Origin: Boletus sp. NGJ
Taxonomy: Eukaryota; Basidiomycota; Agaricomycetes; Boletales; Boletaceae
DNA: 64,000 bases
Direction: 5' to 3'
Assembly (NCBI GenBank): GCA_019096195.1
Contig: JAGTXK010000076.1
Coordinates: forward strand, 310,001 to 374,000
A program made the position numbers and the translations under genes. Below are positions 11,401 to 20,536 of this stretch, piece by piece (the stretch's first letter is position 1; each line of letters starts with the position of its first letter). The notes beneath the pieces were generated by a model, which was given only the letters and a program-made list of their open reading frames with translations, had not been told where the DNA came from and made no database searches.

Positions 11401-12661
11401 AGCGGACGGCGCAGCATTACAGGAATCACTCACTTCCATGTTTCAATGGTATAATGAATCTTCGCTCACCATTGTTCACCTCAAGGGTGTATTATCGGAC
11501 TCGGAACTCGGAGCTTTGGTAGCGAGTCTCTGGAATACCCGTGCGTGGACCCTCCAAGAATTCTTCGCATCCAAGGTCATTCGATTCTACACTGAAAACT
11601 GGAAACCTTATCTCCCTCGTGAGGATACCTTCAATCACAAGGAATCCCCTGTTATCATGCGAGAGATGGCGCTCGCGACTGGGATTGAAGCAAAGGATCT
11701 TCTCTCTTTGCGTCCTGGATCAGAGGACGTCCGACAGAAGTTGCGCCTTGCTTCAAACCGCTTTGCTACGAAGCAAGAAGACATTGCTTACTCGTTGTTC
11801 GGCATATTCGATGTCTCCATTCCAGTCACGTATGGCGAAGGGCAACGGCGTGCGCTCGGTCGTCTCTTACAAGAGGTTCTCACGCGTTCTGGGGACGACA
11901 CAATCCTGGCCTGGACAGGGAAGGCATCGGACTACAATAGTTGCCTCCCTGCGGAGATTACTGTTTATCGCGAGCACTTGTCACCGCACTTGCCGTTGTC
12001 CATCTCAGACGACGAGATGGAAACGCTGCTTTCTGAACTCCAGTCGACCTCGACAATTCACGATTCCGCTGTGGAGTTATATAATCGACTTGTCATTCTT
12101 CCAACGCCACGCCTCGTCAGTCGCCGCCTAAACCTGTCCTGTATCGTATTTCTACTGCGAACGTTCAGTGGGCCGTTCTCCACCGGAGACGACTCTCCTG
12201 TGCGTGTTTACCGTGCTACAGCATCTGCGCTAGGGGAGGTTGAGATTAGGACGTCGGATGACCTGGTCGGTTTGACCAACCTGGTGCTCGTGCATCCATG
12301 GTTTCAATGTCTCTTCGACCCCGTCCTTCCTCACGAAGATATGATCGCCGACGACACGGAATCATTTGCGCTACACGGCACATCGGATAGCGACTCCCTT
12401 GTCCCTCACAGGAATCTAGCGAGACTCTCGTTACCGCACGCTGTAAGAGCGTTGCAGCTTCCCTCTCCGCTAGACAAAACAACCCGCGCATTGCGGTTGT
12501 TTGCTCGTCTCAGACAGCCTTTTGGGGCACTGCTTCTTGCACCACATTCACCTAGGGAATACAAGCGGGTTGCGACGGACAATCCGATCGTCGTACGCAT
12601 ACGCAAGGAAGTTTCCCCACACTACCTTGCGGACAAGATACGTACCCTAGATATCCTTTAA
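8434..12661 (+). CDS. WD40-TPR-HET protein (NLR-like heterokaryon-incompatibility type)
   Basis: One multi-exon gene of roughly 1,250 codons. The N-terminal beta-propeller (8.5-9.4 kb) has about seven WD40 blades, e.g. VAFSPDGTYIVTGCNDGTI, VAISSDGKWIVSGG, IWSLTTGQRLVGPL and IAISPDGRHLVTGGEERVSI. A TPR-like helical middle (9.5-10.9 kb) includes FANRALVQARLQKWDDALVD, SIALCGQGRHEDSMQAF and RSRAHAGTGDWDAALEDA. The C-terminus (10.9-12.66 kb) carries a HET domain with ATFSHTWEGDEP, WAWSDTCCINK and TRAWTLQEFFAS. Introns with clear signals lie near 9.4, 9.48-9.54, 9.72-9.77, 9.92, 10.1, 10.27, 10.5 and 10.74-10.79 kb. HET proteins trigger cell death after non-self recognition in other fungi; that role here is inferred. 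There is no NACHT/NB-ARC between the parts. The start is uncertain: an ATG at 8434 needs an intron soon after it. Confidence 0.8.
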
Positions 12662-12935
12662 TTCGTTGCATGTGGACTTGCTTCGACGTTGGTTCACAAC
12701 TGCAACGCTCGCCTTCTTATGTTGTATGCATCGGTTACTGGAGAAATGAAAGCTGGTGGCACACTGGCAGCATATATATTATCTAGGCATACATCAGTTG
12801 CTGCATACGTACTCAAAGGTATCCACTTGGCCTGCGAGCTAGGCGCGATGACAGTGGAAAAGCCGAACTACTAGTAGTACAGTCAACTTCCGAGCTCTCA
12901 GTTCAACCCCTCAACCATTCCTCAGTTCACAAGTC
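12662..12935. other. Intergenic, HET gene to lectin array
   Basis: Short spacer with the HET gene 3' flank and the presumed promoter of the first lectin copy. A TATATATTA motif lies at about 12773. Confidence 0.35.
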
Positions 12936-13255
12936 ATGCCCGTTCTTCGCGAATTTGACACCGAGTTCGTCCACCCTTGGGACCAGCCGACAGCTGAATC
13001 CTGATACATGCGCTACCTTGACGTTTCCTCGCCCATTCGTCGCCCCTCGTCGCCTCCCTCACGGCCTTCGTCGGCTGGATGTCAACTTGCTGTCTTCATC
13101 GCTTTGAACTACATCGACACTAACCACAAGACTAATCTGCGCATAAATACCTACGTTGATGATGTCTCCAGGACTGGTCTGGTGTTGCACATTGATTCCT
13201 GGTGCATAACACCATCCTTTACGCCGCTGGCATCAGTCTCGTCGCATTCAACTAA
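12936..13255 (+). pseudogene. Relic of an H-type lectin gene (first unit of the array)
   Basis: Sequence matches the beginning (MPVLREFDTEFVHPW) and the last lectin domain (NYIDTNHKTNLRIN, YVDDVSRTGLVLHIDSW) of the two intact lectin genes downstream. It is much shorter and does not encode a complete protein, so I call it a broken copy. Its 3' flank (GGACTGGTTTTATGCAATGT..., 13256-13385) matches the flanks of both intact copies, so it once belonged to the same repeat unit. Confidence 0.8.
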
Positions 13256-13424
13256 GGACTGGTTTTATGCAATGTAAGAGTTACTCGGCCTCCCGCCTCG
13301 CCAATATGCTATTCTGACAGTTTCACATTGGTTTAGCGTGTTCTGTGCATCACTGATGCCTATGCGAACCGCCAATGCTGCCAGTACTCACACTGTCTGT
13401 ACAGTATACATACGTACAGCGACT

Positions 13425-13620
13425 CGCCGGCAAAGATGGCGACGGCGATGTATACACGCGATTCAGCGCCAACGCTCAACTCTGACATCGTCAACATTTT
13501 CAATTGTGTGAGTGGATTGTAAGCGGTACATCGAACTGTATAGTCACGGTTTGTGACCTGAAGCAAAAAGAGCCGACGTACAGTTGACTCAACCCAATGC
13601 CAAAAGTCGAGAATATTAGG
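13425..13620 (+). pseudogene. Decayed WD40-gene fragment a
   Basis: About 190 bp resembling the second and third WD40 blades of the gene at 8.4 kb, and more closely resembling fragment b at 16.05-16.26 kb (shared GATGGCRACGGCGATG and GTAATGGATTGTAAGC-like strings). It does not encode a protein. It lies just upstream of an intact lectin gene, as fragment b does. Confidence 0.7.
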
Positions 13621-13659
13621 TGTCCGTCCAACTGTGGTGTGCCCTCCACGCAACATTCA

Positions 13660-14100
13660 TTCCACCCTCTCGATATAGGTCGATTTGGTACCAACACCTC
13701 GTGTCTTCTCCATTGACTTCTAACCCATGCGTTGCAGGAGTGGTCCTCATATAGCAGACGAGCATCTCAACGCCCTTTGACCATGCTTCAACCTTGCCGA
13801 ACCTCACGCTTACTATCTGGCCCTTGGCCCGAGGGTTACGAACACGCTCCCCAACGTCGCGCGCCTTGTCCTGCTCCTGCAGCTGGGCCAGGATCCAATG
13901 GCCATTTCATACGAGGTACCATTCCATCCTCAAAGTTTGTACCCAACAGGTTGTACGATCAGTTGGTTAGGTACCTGTGGATGAACATATCATGTCGACT
14001 GATTTAATACCCAACGCGGATCTAGATCTCAGGGTTACTAAGACGAACGGCCTTTACAAAGAATAATATGGGCTACACACATGTGTTCCGCCATCACTGC
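13660..14100 (+). repeat. Lectin-array spacer, copy 1
   Basis: Direct repeat shared with about 16320-16930. Both contain GGAGTGGTCCTCATATAGCA, the CTTGCCGAACCTCACGCTTA block, GGTACCTGTGGATGAAC and TCTAGATCTCAGGGTTACTA. It forms the upstream region of lectin gene 1, so lectin promoters were duplicated with the genes. No coding function was recognised on either strand. Confidence 0.75.
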
Positions 14101-14201
14101 CCAAGGCAGATACCTGCACAGCACAAACTTGGGCATGTGTCTATATTAATTTCTGAACTCTCAGAGACCAACTCAACTCGCCCTCGAGTCCCCAACCAGT
14201 C

Positions 14202-15020
14202 ATGCCCATCCTCCGCAAATTTGACATCCAGGACGTCCGCCCTTGGTACAAGCCGACAGCCGATACATATGCTACCTTAAAGTTTTCTCGTTCATTCGTC
14301 GCCCCTCCCCGCCTCCCTCACGGTTTCTGTCGGCTGGATATAAATTGTAATGCCAACATCCGCGTCAAGTCGACGCTGCAGGACATCAGCGAGTCCCGCG
14401 CTGACTGCCACATCACATCCTGGAGCGATACCACTCTCCACGGTGGTTCGGCTCATGTGTTTGCCCTTGCACCTGGTGAAATGGAGTTCCTCACCGGTGA
14501 ACACATGCGCAACCGTAGCGACCCCTCCTCTGTACACGTCAACTTTGAGCGTGCATTCCTCACCCCTCCCAAGGTTGTCATATTCTTCAACTACATCGAT
14601 CTTGACAAAAATCATAACTGGCGCCTCACAACTACCGCTACTGACATTAATGTGAAAGGGTTCACACTCAAGATCGAGACGTGGGGAGATACGATCTTTT
14701 ACGCCGCGCAGGCATGCTGGATCGCTTACCCAGAGGATCGCGAGCATATCTTTAGCGCGTCTCTTAACACGATGGACATTCGTCCCCCGGACGAGCCAGG
14801 GCTCACACAAAGCAGGAGAGTCACATTCCATGATGTTGAGTTCTGGAAGGAACCTGCAGTCTTCATCGCATTGAACTCCATCGACATTGACCACAAGACT
14901 AATCTGCGCATGTGCCCCTACGTTGATGATGTCTCCAGGACTGGTCTGGTGGTGCACATTGATTCCTGGTATGACACCATCCTTTACTCTGCTGGCGTCA
15001 GTATCATTGCATTCAACTGA
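14202..15020 (+). CDS. H-type lectin, three domains (copy 1)
   Basis: Intron-free 272-codon gene. It has three H-type lectin (discoidin/Helix agglutinin fold) domains at about residues 27-92, 110-180 and 204-272. The repeat hallmarks are FVAPPRLP, FLTPPKVVIFFNYID and EFWKEPAVFIALNSID, each followed by a GFTL/GLVV-type strand and a W-D-T-I segment (ETWGDTIFYAAQACWIAYP, DSWYDTILYSAGVSIIAFN). There is no signal peptide, so the product is probably cytosolic, as for many fungal fruiting-body lectins. The family binds GalNAc/Gal-type sugars; ligand and defence role are inferred. By eye about 50 of 272 residues differ from the copy at 17069, over half of them in the first 95 residues. The start MPILRKFD is shared with copy 2. 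Confidence 0.88.
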   Translation: MPILRKFDIQDVRPWYKPTADTYATLKFSRSFVAPPRLPHGFCRLDINCNANIRVKSTLQDISESRADCHITSWSDTTLHGGSAHVFALAPGEMEFLTGEHMRNRSDPSSVHVNFERAFLTPPKVVIFFNYIDLDKNHNWRLTTTATDINVKGFTLKIETWGDTIFYAAQACWIAYPEDREHIFSASLNTMDIRPPDEPGLTQSRRVTFHDVEFWKEPAVFIALNSIDIDHKTNLRMCPYVDDVSRTGLVVHIDSWYDTILYSAGVSIIAFN

Positions 15021-15899
15021 GGATTGGCTTTATGCAAAGTAAGAGTTACTCAACCTTCCATGACGATATGCTATTCTGACTGTTTCACGTGGCTTAGCAT
15101 GTTCTGTGCGTCGCTGATCCTATGCGGACCGCCAATGTCGTCACACTGGTCTCATACCACAGAACTCGTTTGATTTTTCACATTTTATGGTATAAAGACA
15201 ACAGGGAGAGCTTTTTACATGCAAAGTACTACTAGTTTGACGTTAAACTTACCTTCATTCAAACTCGAGGATGAGAGATCGGCTTTGTTGTTGACAGACT
15301 ATACAGTAGCCCCACTACCTGTACAGTACTATATACAACATCCGTTACCCCGTAGTTCGTCAAAGGTTTTGGATCTACGATGCCTAGCACGTCCAAGGCA
15401 GACACTGGTAGAATTGCGATTCTCTGCCATGCATTGACAGCCTTCCCCAGATGTTGACGAACTGTGATTTCGAGTTCTTGAATTCGAAAGACCGACCAGA
15501 TATCTTTCAAAGAGGTCAAGTACTGTATCGACTTGGAAAACATGTTGCGTTGGTCATAATCTTAGGCTTACCAATATGATCATCTCTACAGTGGTGTATA
15601 TCTGGGTGAAGCCGGGTGGGGAGAAGGGGGTTTCTTGTCAGCGATAAGCCAGCAACTTTGCACCGTACTTTGCGCTGTAGTCTGTCGTCTGCGACGGCAA
15701 TGAGGTCGTTTACGCGCGCTATTGCATTGCCTGCAGAAATTGCGACACTGTAGATTAGTAGTGGGTTCTTACGTCCCCCTCAAACGCAATCTGGCGGGTC
15801 GCTGAGCAAAGCTTTCGTTGGAACTAACGAGCACTCATTAGCTGCCACGGAACCTCCTTAGACTCAGAACCGCCAATATTGGTACATCCTAGCGGAAGG
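15021..15899. other. Lectin 3' flank and unique spacer
   Basis: The first ~430 bp (TTATGCAAAGTAAGAGTTAC..., CCGCCAATGTCGTCACACTG) match the 3' flank of lectin copy 2 at 17888-18230. The remainder up to 15.9 kb is unique and no gene is recognised in it. Confidence 0.55.
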
Positions 15900-16262
15900 A
15901 TGTCGACCCAAGCCGGTCCGTCTGTTGATATCGCTAGATCCGTTGTCACTGGTGTTGGCTACAGTGACCAAGATGTTCGAAACAGCGAAAGTCGTTCACA
16001 ACAGCCAAATAAAGTCAATCGCTTCTTAGTCAAACGAGACGTTTAGTGACAGGCTGCAATGGCAAGAAGATTAACCAATGGCTCACAAGCGATGTAGGAA
16101 AGATGGCAACGGCGATGCATGCAGACGATTCAGCTCCCATCGTCCACATTTTCAATGGTGGTAAATGGATTGTAAGCAGTACGTTGAATTGTATAGTCAT
16201 GGTTTGTGACCTGAAGACGCAAAAAGAGCCGTCGACTCAACCCAATCGAAGTCGAGAATAGT
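15900..16262 (+). pseudogene. Decayed WD40-gene fragment b
   Basis: Related base by base to the start of the WD40-TPR-HET gene: AAAGTCGTTCACAACAGCC versus AAATCGTTCATAATAGCCC, then GTGACAGGCTGCAATG in both, then GGTAAATGGATTGTAAGC versus GGGAAATGGATCGTAAGT. It covers the first WD40 blades only, and TPR and HET parts are absent. The frame is interrupted. It may preserve the start codon region of the parental gene (ATGTCGACCCAAGCC at 15900). Confidence 0.75.
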
Positions 16263-16319
16263 GTTCATCCAACTCAGGGAGTGTGCCCTCCGTGCACATT
16301 CCACCTTCGCGGTATAGAT

Positions 16320-17000
16320 CGATTCGGTACCAACACCTCGTGTCTTCTCCATTGACTTCTGACCCATGCGTTGCAGGAGTGGTCCTCATATAGCAGACGA
16401 GCATCTCAACGCCCTTTGACCATGCTTCAACCTTGCCGAACCTCACGCTTACTATCTGGCCCTTGGCCCGAGGGTCACGAACACGCTCCCCAACGTCGCG
16501 CGCCTTGTCCTGCTGCTACACGACTCATGCGAACATCTCAACACCCTTTGACCGTTGTCATGCTTCAATCTTGCCGAACCTCACGCTTACTATCTGGCCC
16601 TTAGCCCGAGGGCCACGAACATGCTCCACCACATCGCGTGCCTCGTTCTGCTCCTGGACTGGGATCCAACGACCATTTCATACAAGGTACCAATATATCC
16701 TCAAGGTTTGTAACCCAACAGGTCGTACAATCAGTTGGTCGGGTACCTGTGGATGAACTTATCATGTTGGCCTCATGCTTCATTCAGGAGCAAAAGCTAT
16801 CCACTAGCATTCATTCCTTCAGACACAGGGCCTTCTGGGCGCGACATTAAGTGATTTAATATCAAACGCGTATCTAGATCTCAGGGTTACTAAGACGAAC
16901 AGCCTTTACAAAGAATAATTTGGGTTACACGTGTGTTCTGCCATCACTACACAAGGTGATAAACGAGGTTTTTTTTAAAAAAAAAAAAAACGGGTAGATG
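16320..17000 (+). repeat. Lectin-array spacer, copy 2, with an internal duplication
   Basis: Counterpart of 13660-14100 (same anchor strings). It also contains a second, diverged copy of its own ~115-bp core (CATGCTTCAATCTTGCCGAA, about 16511-16625) next to the first (16375-16510). It ends in an A/T-rich run at about 16972-16991 (eight T then thirteen A), absent from copy 1. Confidence 0.75.
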
Positions 17001-17068
17001 CCTGCATGGCACAAACTTGGGCACGTGCTAGTATAACTTCCGAACTCTAACTCAACTCGCCACCAGTC

Positions 17069-17887
17069 ATGCCCATCCTCCGTGAGTTCGACACCGAGCT
17101 CGTCCGCCCTTGGTACAAGCCGACAGCTGATACATGTGCTACCTTAAGGTTTCCTCGTCCATTCGTCGCCCCTCCCCGCCTCCCTCATGGTCTCCGTCGG
17201 CTGGCTGTCGGCTGTAATGCCAACATCCGCGTCAAGTCGACGCTGCAGGACACCACCGAGTCCCGTACTGACTGCCACATCACAACCTGGCGAGACACCA
17301 CTCTCTACGTCGGTGCGGCTCATGTGTTTTCCCTTGCACCTAGTGATCTGGATTTCCTCACCGGTGAACACATGCGCCACCGTAGTGACCCCTCCTCCGT
17401 GCACGTCAGCTTTGAGCGCACGTTCGTCACCCCTCCCAAGGTTGTTGTATTCTTCAACTACATCGATCTTGGCAAAAGCCATAACTGGCGCCTCAAAACT
17501 ATTGCCACTGACATTGATGTGAAAGGGTTCACACTCAAGATCGAGACGTGGGGAGACACGATCTTTTATGCTGCACAGGTTTGCTGGATCGCTTATCCAG
17601 AGGATCGCGAGCATATCTTTAGCGCGTCTCTTAACACGATGGACCTTCGTCCCCCGGACCAGCCAGGGCTCACACAAAGCAGGAGAGTCACATTCCACGA
17701 TGTTGAGTTCTGGAAAGATCCTGCTGTCTTCATCGCTTTGAACTACATCGACATCGACAACAAGACTAATCTGCGCATAAACTCCTACGTTGATGATGTC
17801 TCCAGGACTGGTCTGGTGTTGCACATTGATTCCTGGGATGACACTATCATTTACGCCGCTGGCGTCAGTCTCATTGCGTTCAACTAG
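17069..17887 (+). CDS. H-type lectin, three domains (copy 2)
   Basis: Intron-free 272-codon gene with the same three-domain H-type lectin layout as the copy at 14202. Domain signatures are FVAPPRLP, FVTPPKVVVFFNYIDLGK and EFWKDPAVFIALNYIDIDNK. The second and third domains are nearly identical between copies (ETWGDTIFYAAQ, REHIFSASLNTMD), whereas the first domain carries many substitutions (e.g. RDTTLYVGAAH versus SDTTLHGGSAH). There is no signal peptide and no membrane segment. The gene sits in the second ~2.8-kb unit of the tandem array with its own copied upstream region. Sugar binding (GalNAc/Gal) is known for the family; target and role here are inferred. Confidence 0.88.
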   Translation: MPILREFDTELVRPWYKPTADTCATLRFPRPFVAPPRLPHGLRRLAVGCNANIRVKSTLQDTTESRTDCHITTWRDTTLYVGAAHVFSLAPSDLDFLTGEHMRHRSDPSSVHVSFERTFVTPPKVVVFFNYIDLGKSHNWRLKTIATDIDVKGFTLKIETWGDTIFYAAQVCWIAYPEDREHIFSASLNTMDLRPPDQPGLTQSRRVTFHDVEFWKDPAVFIALNYIDIDNKTNLRINSYVDDVSRTGLVLHIDSWDDTIIYAAGVSLIAFN

Positions 17888-18415
17888 TAAGGACTGGTTT
17901 TATGCAAAGTAAGAGTTACTCGGCCTTCTACTTCACCAATTATGCTATTCTGACCGTTCCACATTGGTTCAGCGTGTTCTGTGCGTCGCTGAGCGCTGAT
18001 CCCCATGTGGACCGCCAATGTCGTCACACTGTTCTCATACCACACAACTTGTTTGATTATTTGTCTCCCTGCTGAATTTGTATCATGAAATCGGCTTTTT
18101 ACATCGAAAGTACTACTCTTGGGCACAGTCTGACGTTAGACACTTACCTTCATTCCAACCCGAGGATGAGAGATCAGCTTTTTCGTTGACAGACTAGCCC
18201 ACTACTTGTACAGTATAACTGTATAGAATCACGACCACACGAGTCAGATAGATGATACACACGACTTGTAGTACGGCGCGTAAGCTAGTTGATCAGGTAA
18301 TTTCGAGGTGAGATCATAGCAAACGAATCAAGCAAAGAACCAGAGAGACGGGGGTAGAAAGACACCAGAGAACACCTAGGCAAAAAAAAGATGTGCATAT
18401 ATGCTTACTACCCCC
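17888..18415. other. Lectin 3' flank, end of the array
   Basis: 17888-18230 repeats the flank found after lectin copy 1 and, in part, after the relic. 18230-18415 is unique and contains the end of the convergent F-box gene. No gene seen. Confidence 0.6.
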
Positions 18416-20207
18416 TCACCTGCCCATGACCAACATCTCCTGTACCCTCCTCCACCGCGTGTCCGACTCGGACGGATACCTATCCGCCCGAATCTTTTCC
18501 AACCGTGGCATCGCCGCCCTCAAACACCTCGCCAGTGCTTCCAACCCCTTCTCGTCTTCCCCAATCGGCGAATGTCCGACGCGGATGTGGGTAATATGGT
18601 GATTCGTCACGGCCCATTCGTCCTTGTCCTCGTCCTCGTCCTCCCTTCCCTCCCCGTCTCCGTCCTCGGTCTCCCCCGGTTGTTTCCCATTCTCGTCAAC
18701 CCCAACATCACCCGACGGCGGCGTCACTGACCCATCAAACACGATCCACAATGTCTCCAATTCTCGACATGCCTTCAACACCGCCAACACCGCCCTCACG
18801 CTGGCGACCGGCTTCGCCTTGGATACATCCGCCACTCCCGTTTTCAAACTCGTCAAACTCGTCAACCCCGATATCCACGCCTCGTACGCCCAATCATCCA
18901 TCTCGGCCGCACAAAACGTGCTCACGTCCAACTCTCTCAGCGAGGGAAATGAAGAGAGCGAAGAGAGGAGGGAAGGCGAGAGAGAAAAGGTGTCGCTTGC
19001 CGGGGTACTCCAATACGATGACGTCAACTCGATTGTGAGCGTACATAGTCGCGTCTTGTCTAATAGGATCGGCAACACAGACACCAATGTTTCTATATCC
19101 CCCGTCGCCGAGTCGTCCGCACCGATCCGCAGGTGGAAATGCGTCGGACTACCCTCGATGGTTGCGAGGTAGTGCAAGCAGAGGGCGGCGCTGTTTCCGC
19201 CGAGTGACCACGTTTGGACGTGTGGTGGGAGTTGACCGACATAAACCGCCGTACTCGAGTTGTTGAGCTCGATGCTGAGGGTGTCGAGTGTTCGTCTGGA
19301 CGTGAGGGTCTCCATGACCGTTTGGGAGAGTGCACAACTTCGCAAGACGCGGAGATGCGGCCATCGTCGGACTATTTCACCGATTTCGCGGGAATGATCG
19401 TTGTAGGAGGAGCGCGGGAAAAAGGCGGTGAAGGCGGTGACGTTGGGACAGAGTTCTGGGAGATCGGCGAGGACGGCGAGTTCTGAGGAGACGTGGTTGG
19501 GCCAGCAGATGAGAAAGAGGGAGACGGTGGTTACGCCTGGACCTGCAAAGTATTTAATAAGAGACACGCTCGGGTCAATCAGGTTAGACATCTTGAGTTC
19601 GCTCCATACGAGCTCGGTGAGATTGGGAAGCAAAGGAAAAGAGGCTTTAGGATACCGTGCAAGGGCAGCGATGACGTTGTGTTGGATTGTGGCAGAGACA
19701 CGCCAACAGGGACCGCGGACAAACCTGACGCGCTCGGCGTATTTGCGAAACGTCGCCCACTGTTTCTCGCCCATGAACATGCGGACCTGTGGAGAATAAC
19801 TGTATGACGAGCATGCAAAGTTGATCAAAGAGACGCACGACGAAAGGATAGTGTTTTTTTGCCCACATGCGCCGTGGCAAGACCTTGATGAGGGGATCGA
19901 GGCTATCTAGACGCATCCACAGTGCATCCAACGCGGGTGCGCTCAAGGTGCGGCACGTTCTGGCGAGCGATGCGAGGGTGCGTCTACCCGAGGCGCGATC
20001 CCATTTGAGTTCACTCTCGGGCGACTCGTCAAATTGGCGTATAAATTCGAGGATGAGGCATAGAATTTCAGAGATGAGGAGACAGCGATGAATGGACGTG
20101 GCAGGGGCCTTCGTAGGTCGATTGGGTTTAAGGCGCTGCGGTATGGAGAGCAAGGGTTTGGTGGCCTTTCGGACGACTTGTCGAGTTCTGTGTTTGTCGG
20201 TCAGCAT
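18416..20207 (-). CDS. F-box / LRR-like protein A
   Basis: Two exons, 19839-20207 and 18416-19786, split by a 52-nt intron (GTGCGT...CCACAG). They give 579 residues if the start is MLTDKHRTRQ. The N-terminal part (IHRCLLISEILCLILEFI ... LASLARTCRTLSAPALDALW) has the F-box helix pattern of Agaricomycete proteins. The rest holds irregular leucine-rich stretches (FPLLPNLTELVW, LPELCPNVTAF, HLRVLRSCALS, FPSLRELDVSTFC) and an acidic insert near residue 490 (DGEGREDEDEDKDE). F-box proteins act as substrate receptors of SCF ubiquitin ligases; no substrate can be guessed. The gene at 25242 is a clear paralogue with the intron in the same place. An upstream in-frame start is possible. Confidence 0.8.
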
Positions 20208-20536
20208 AACGTGTGATACCGGGAGAGAACTCGGCTGCACACTTGGTGGACTCAGCGCATTCTGGGTCGGCGGGGGGGACCGACATGTGGCAGGATAAGG
20301 GTATTGACGAGCGGTTAGATTTTCGTCGTTTTTGGAGGCACGACATGGCTGTCAAAGAAACTCGGCGGAAAGGAAGCGTTGAATAAAATTGTATTACTAG
20401 CACGGGGCAGAGGTCGTGCCGCGGCCAGTGAACTAGTGAACCAACAGTAGGCCTTTGGTGAAGTTTCAAGTTCTGTTCACACGCTGCAATACAATATAAG
20501 ACTTTGGTTCACTTTGTCATGTCTGCCTACAGCAGT
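20208..20536. other. Intergenic, F-box A to GTPase 1
   Basis: Promoter side of F-box A and 3' flank of GTPase 1. Nothing else recognised. Confidence 0.35.

Noticed and set aside
14292-14957. 221-codon open frame on the minus strand over lectin copy 1 (a similar one of 226 codons at 17144-17824)
   Set aside because: It is the shadow of the lectin coding strand; codon bias of the true gene keeps the opposite frame open, and no domain is visible.
18624-19172. Plus-strand frames of up to 182 codons within F-box A and up to 225 codons within F-box B (25501-26178)
   Set aside because: Antisense to well-supported paralogous genes; Ser/Pro/Arg-rich composition without motifs.
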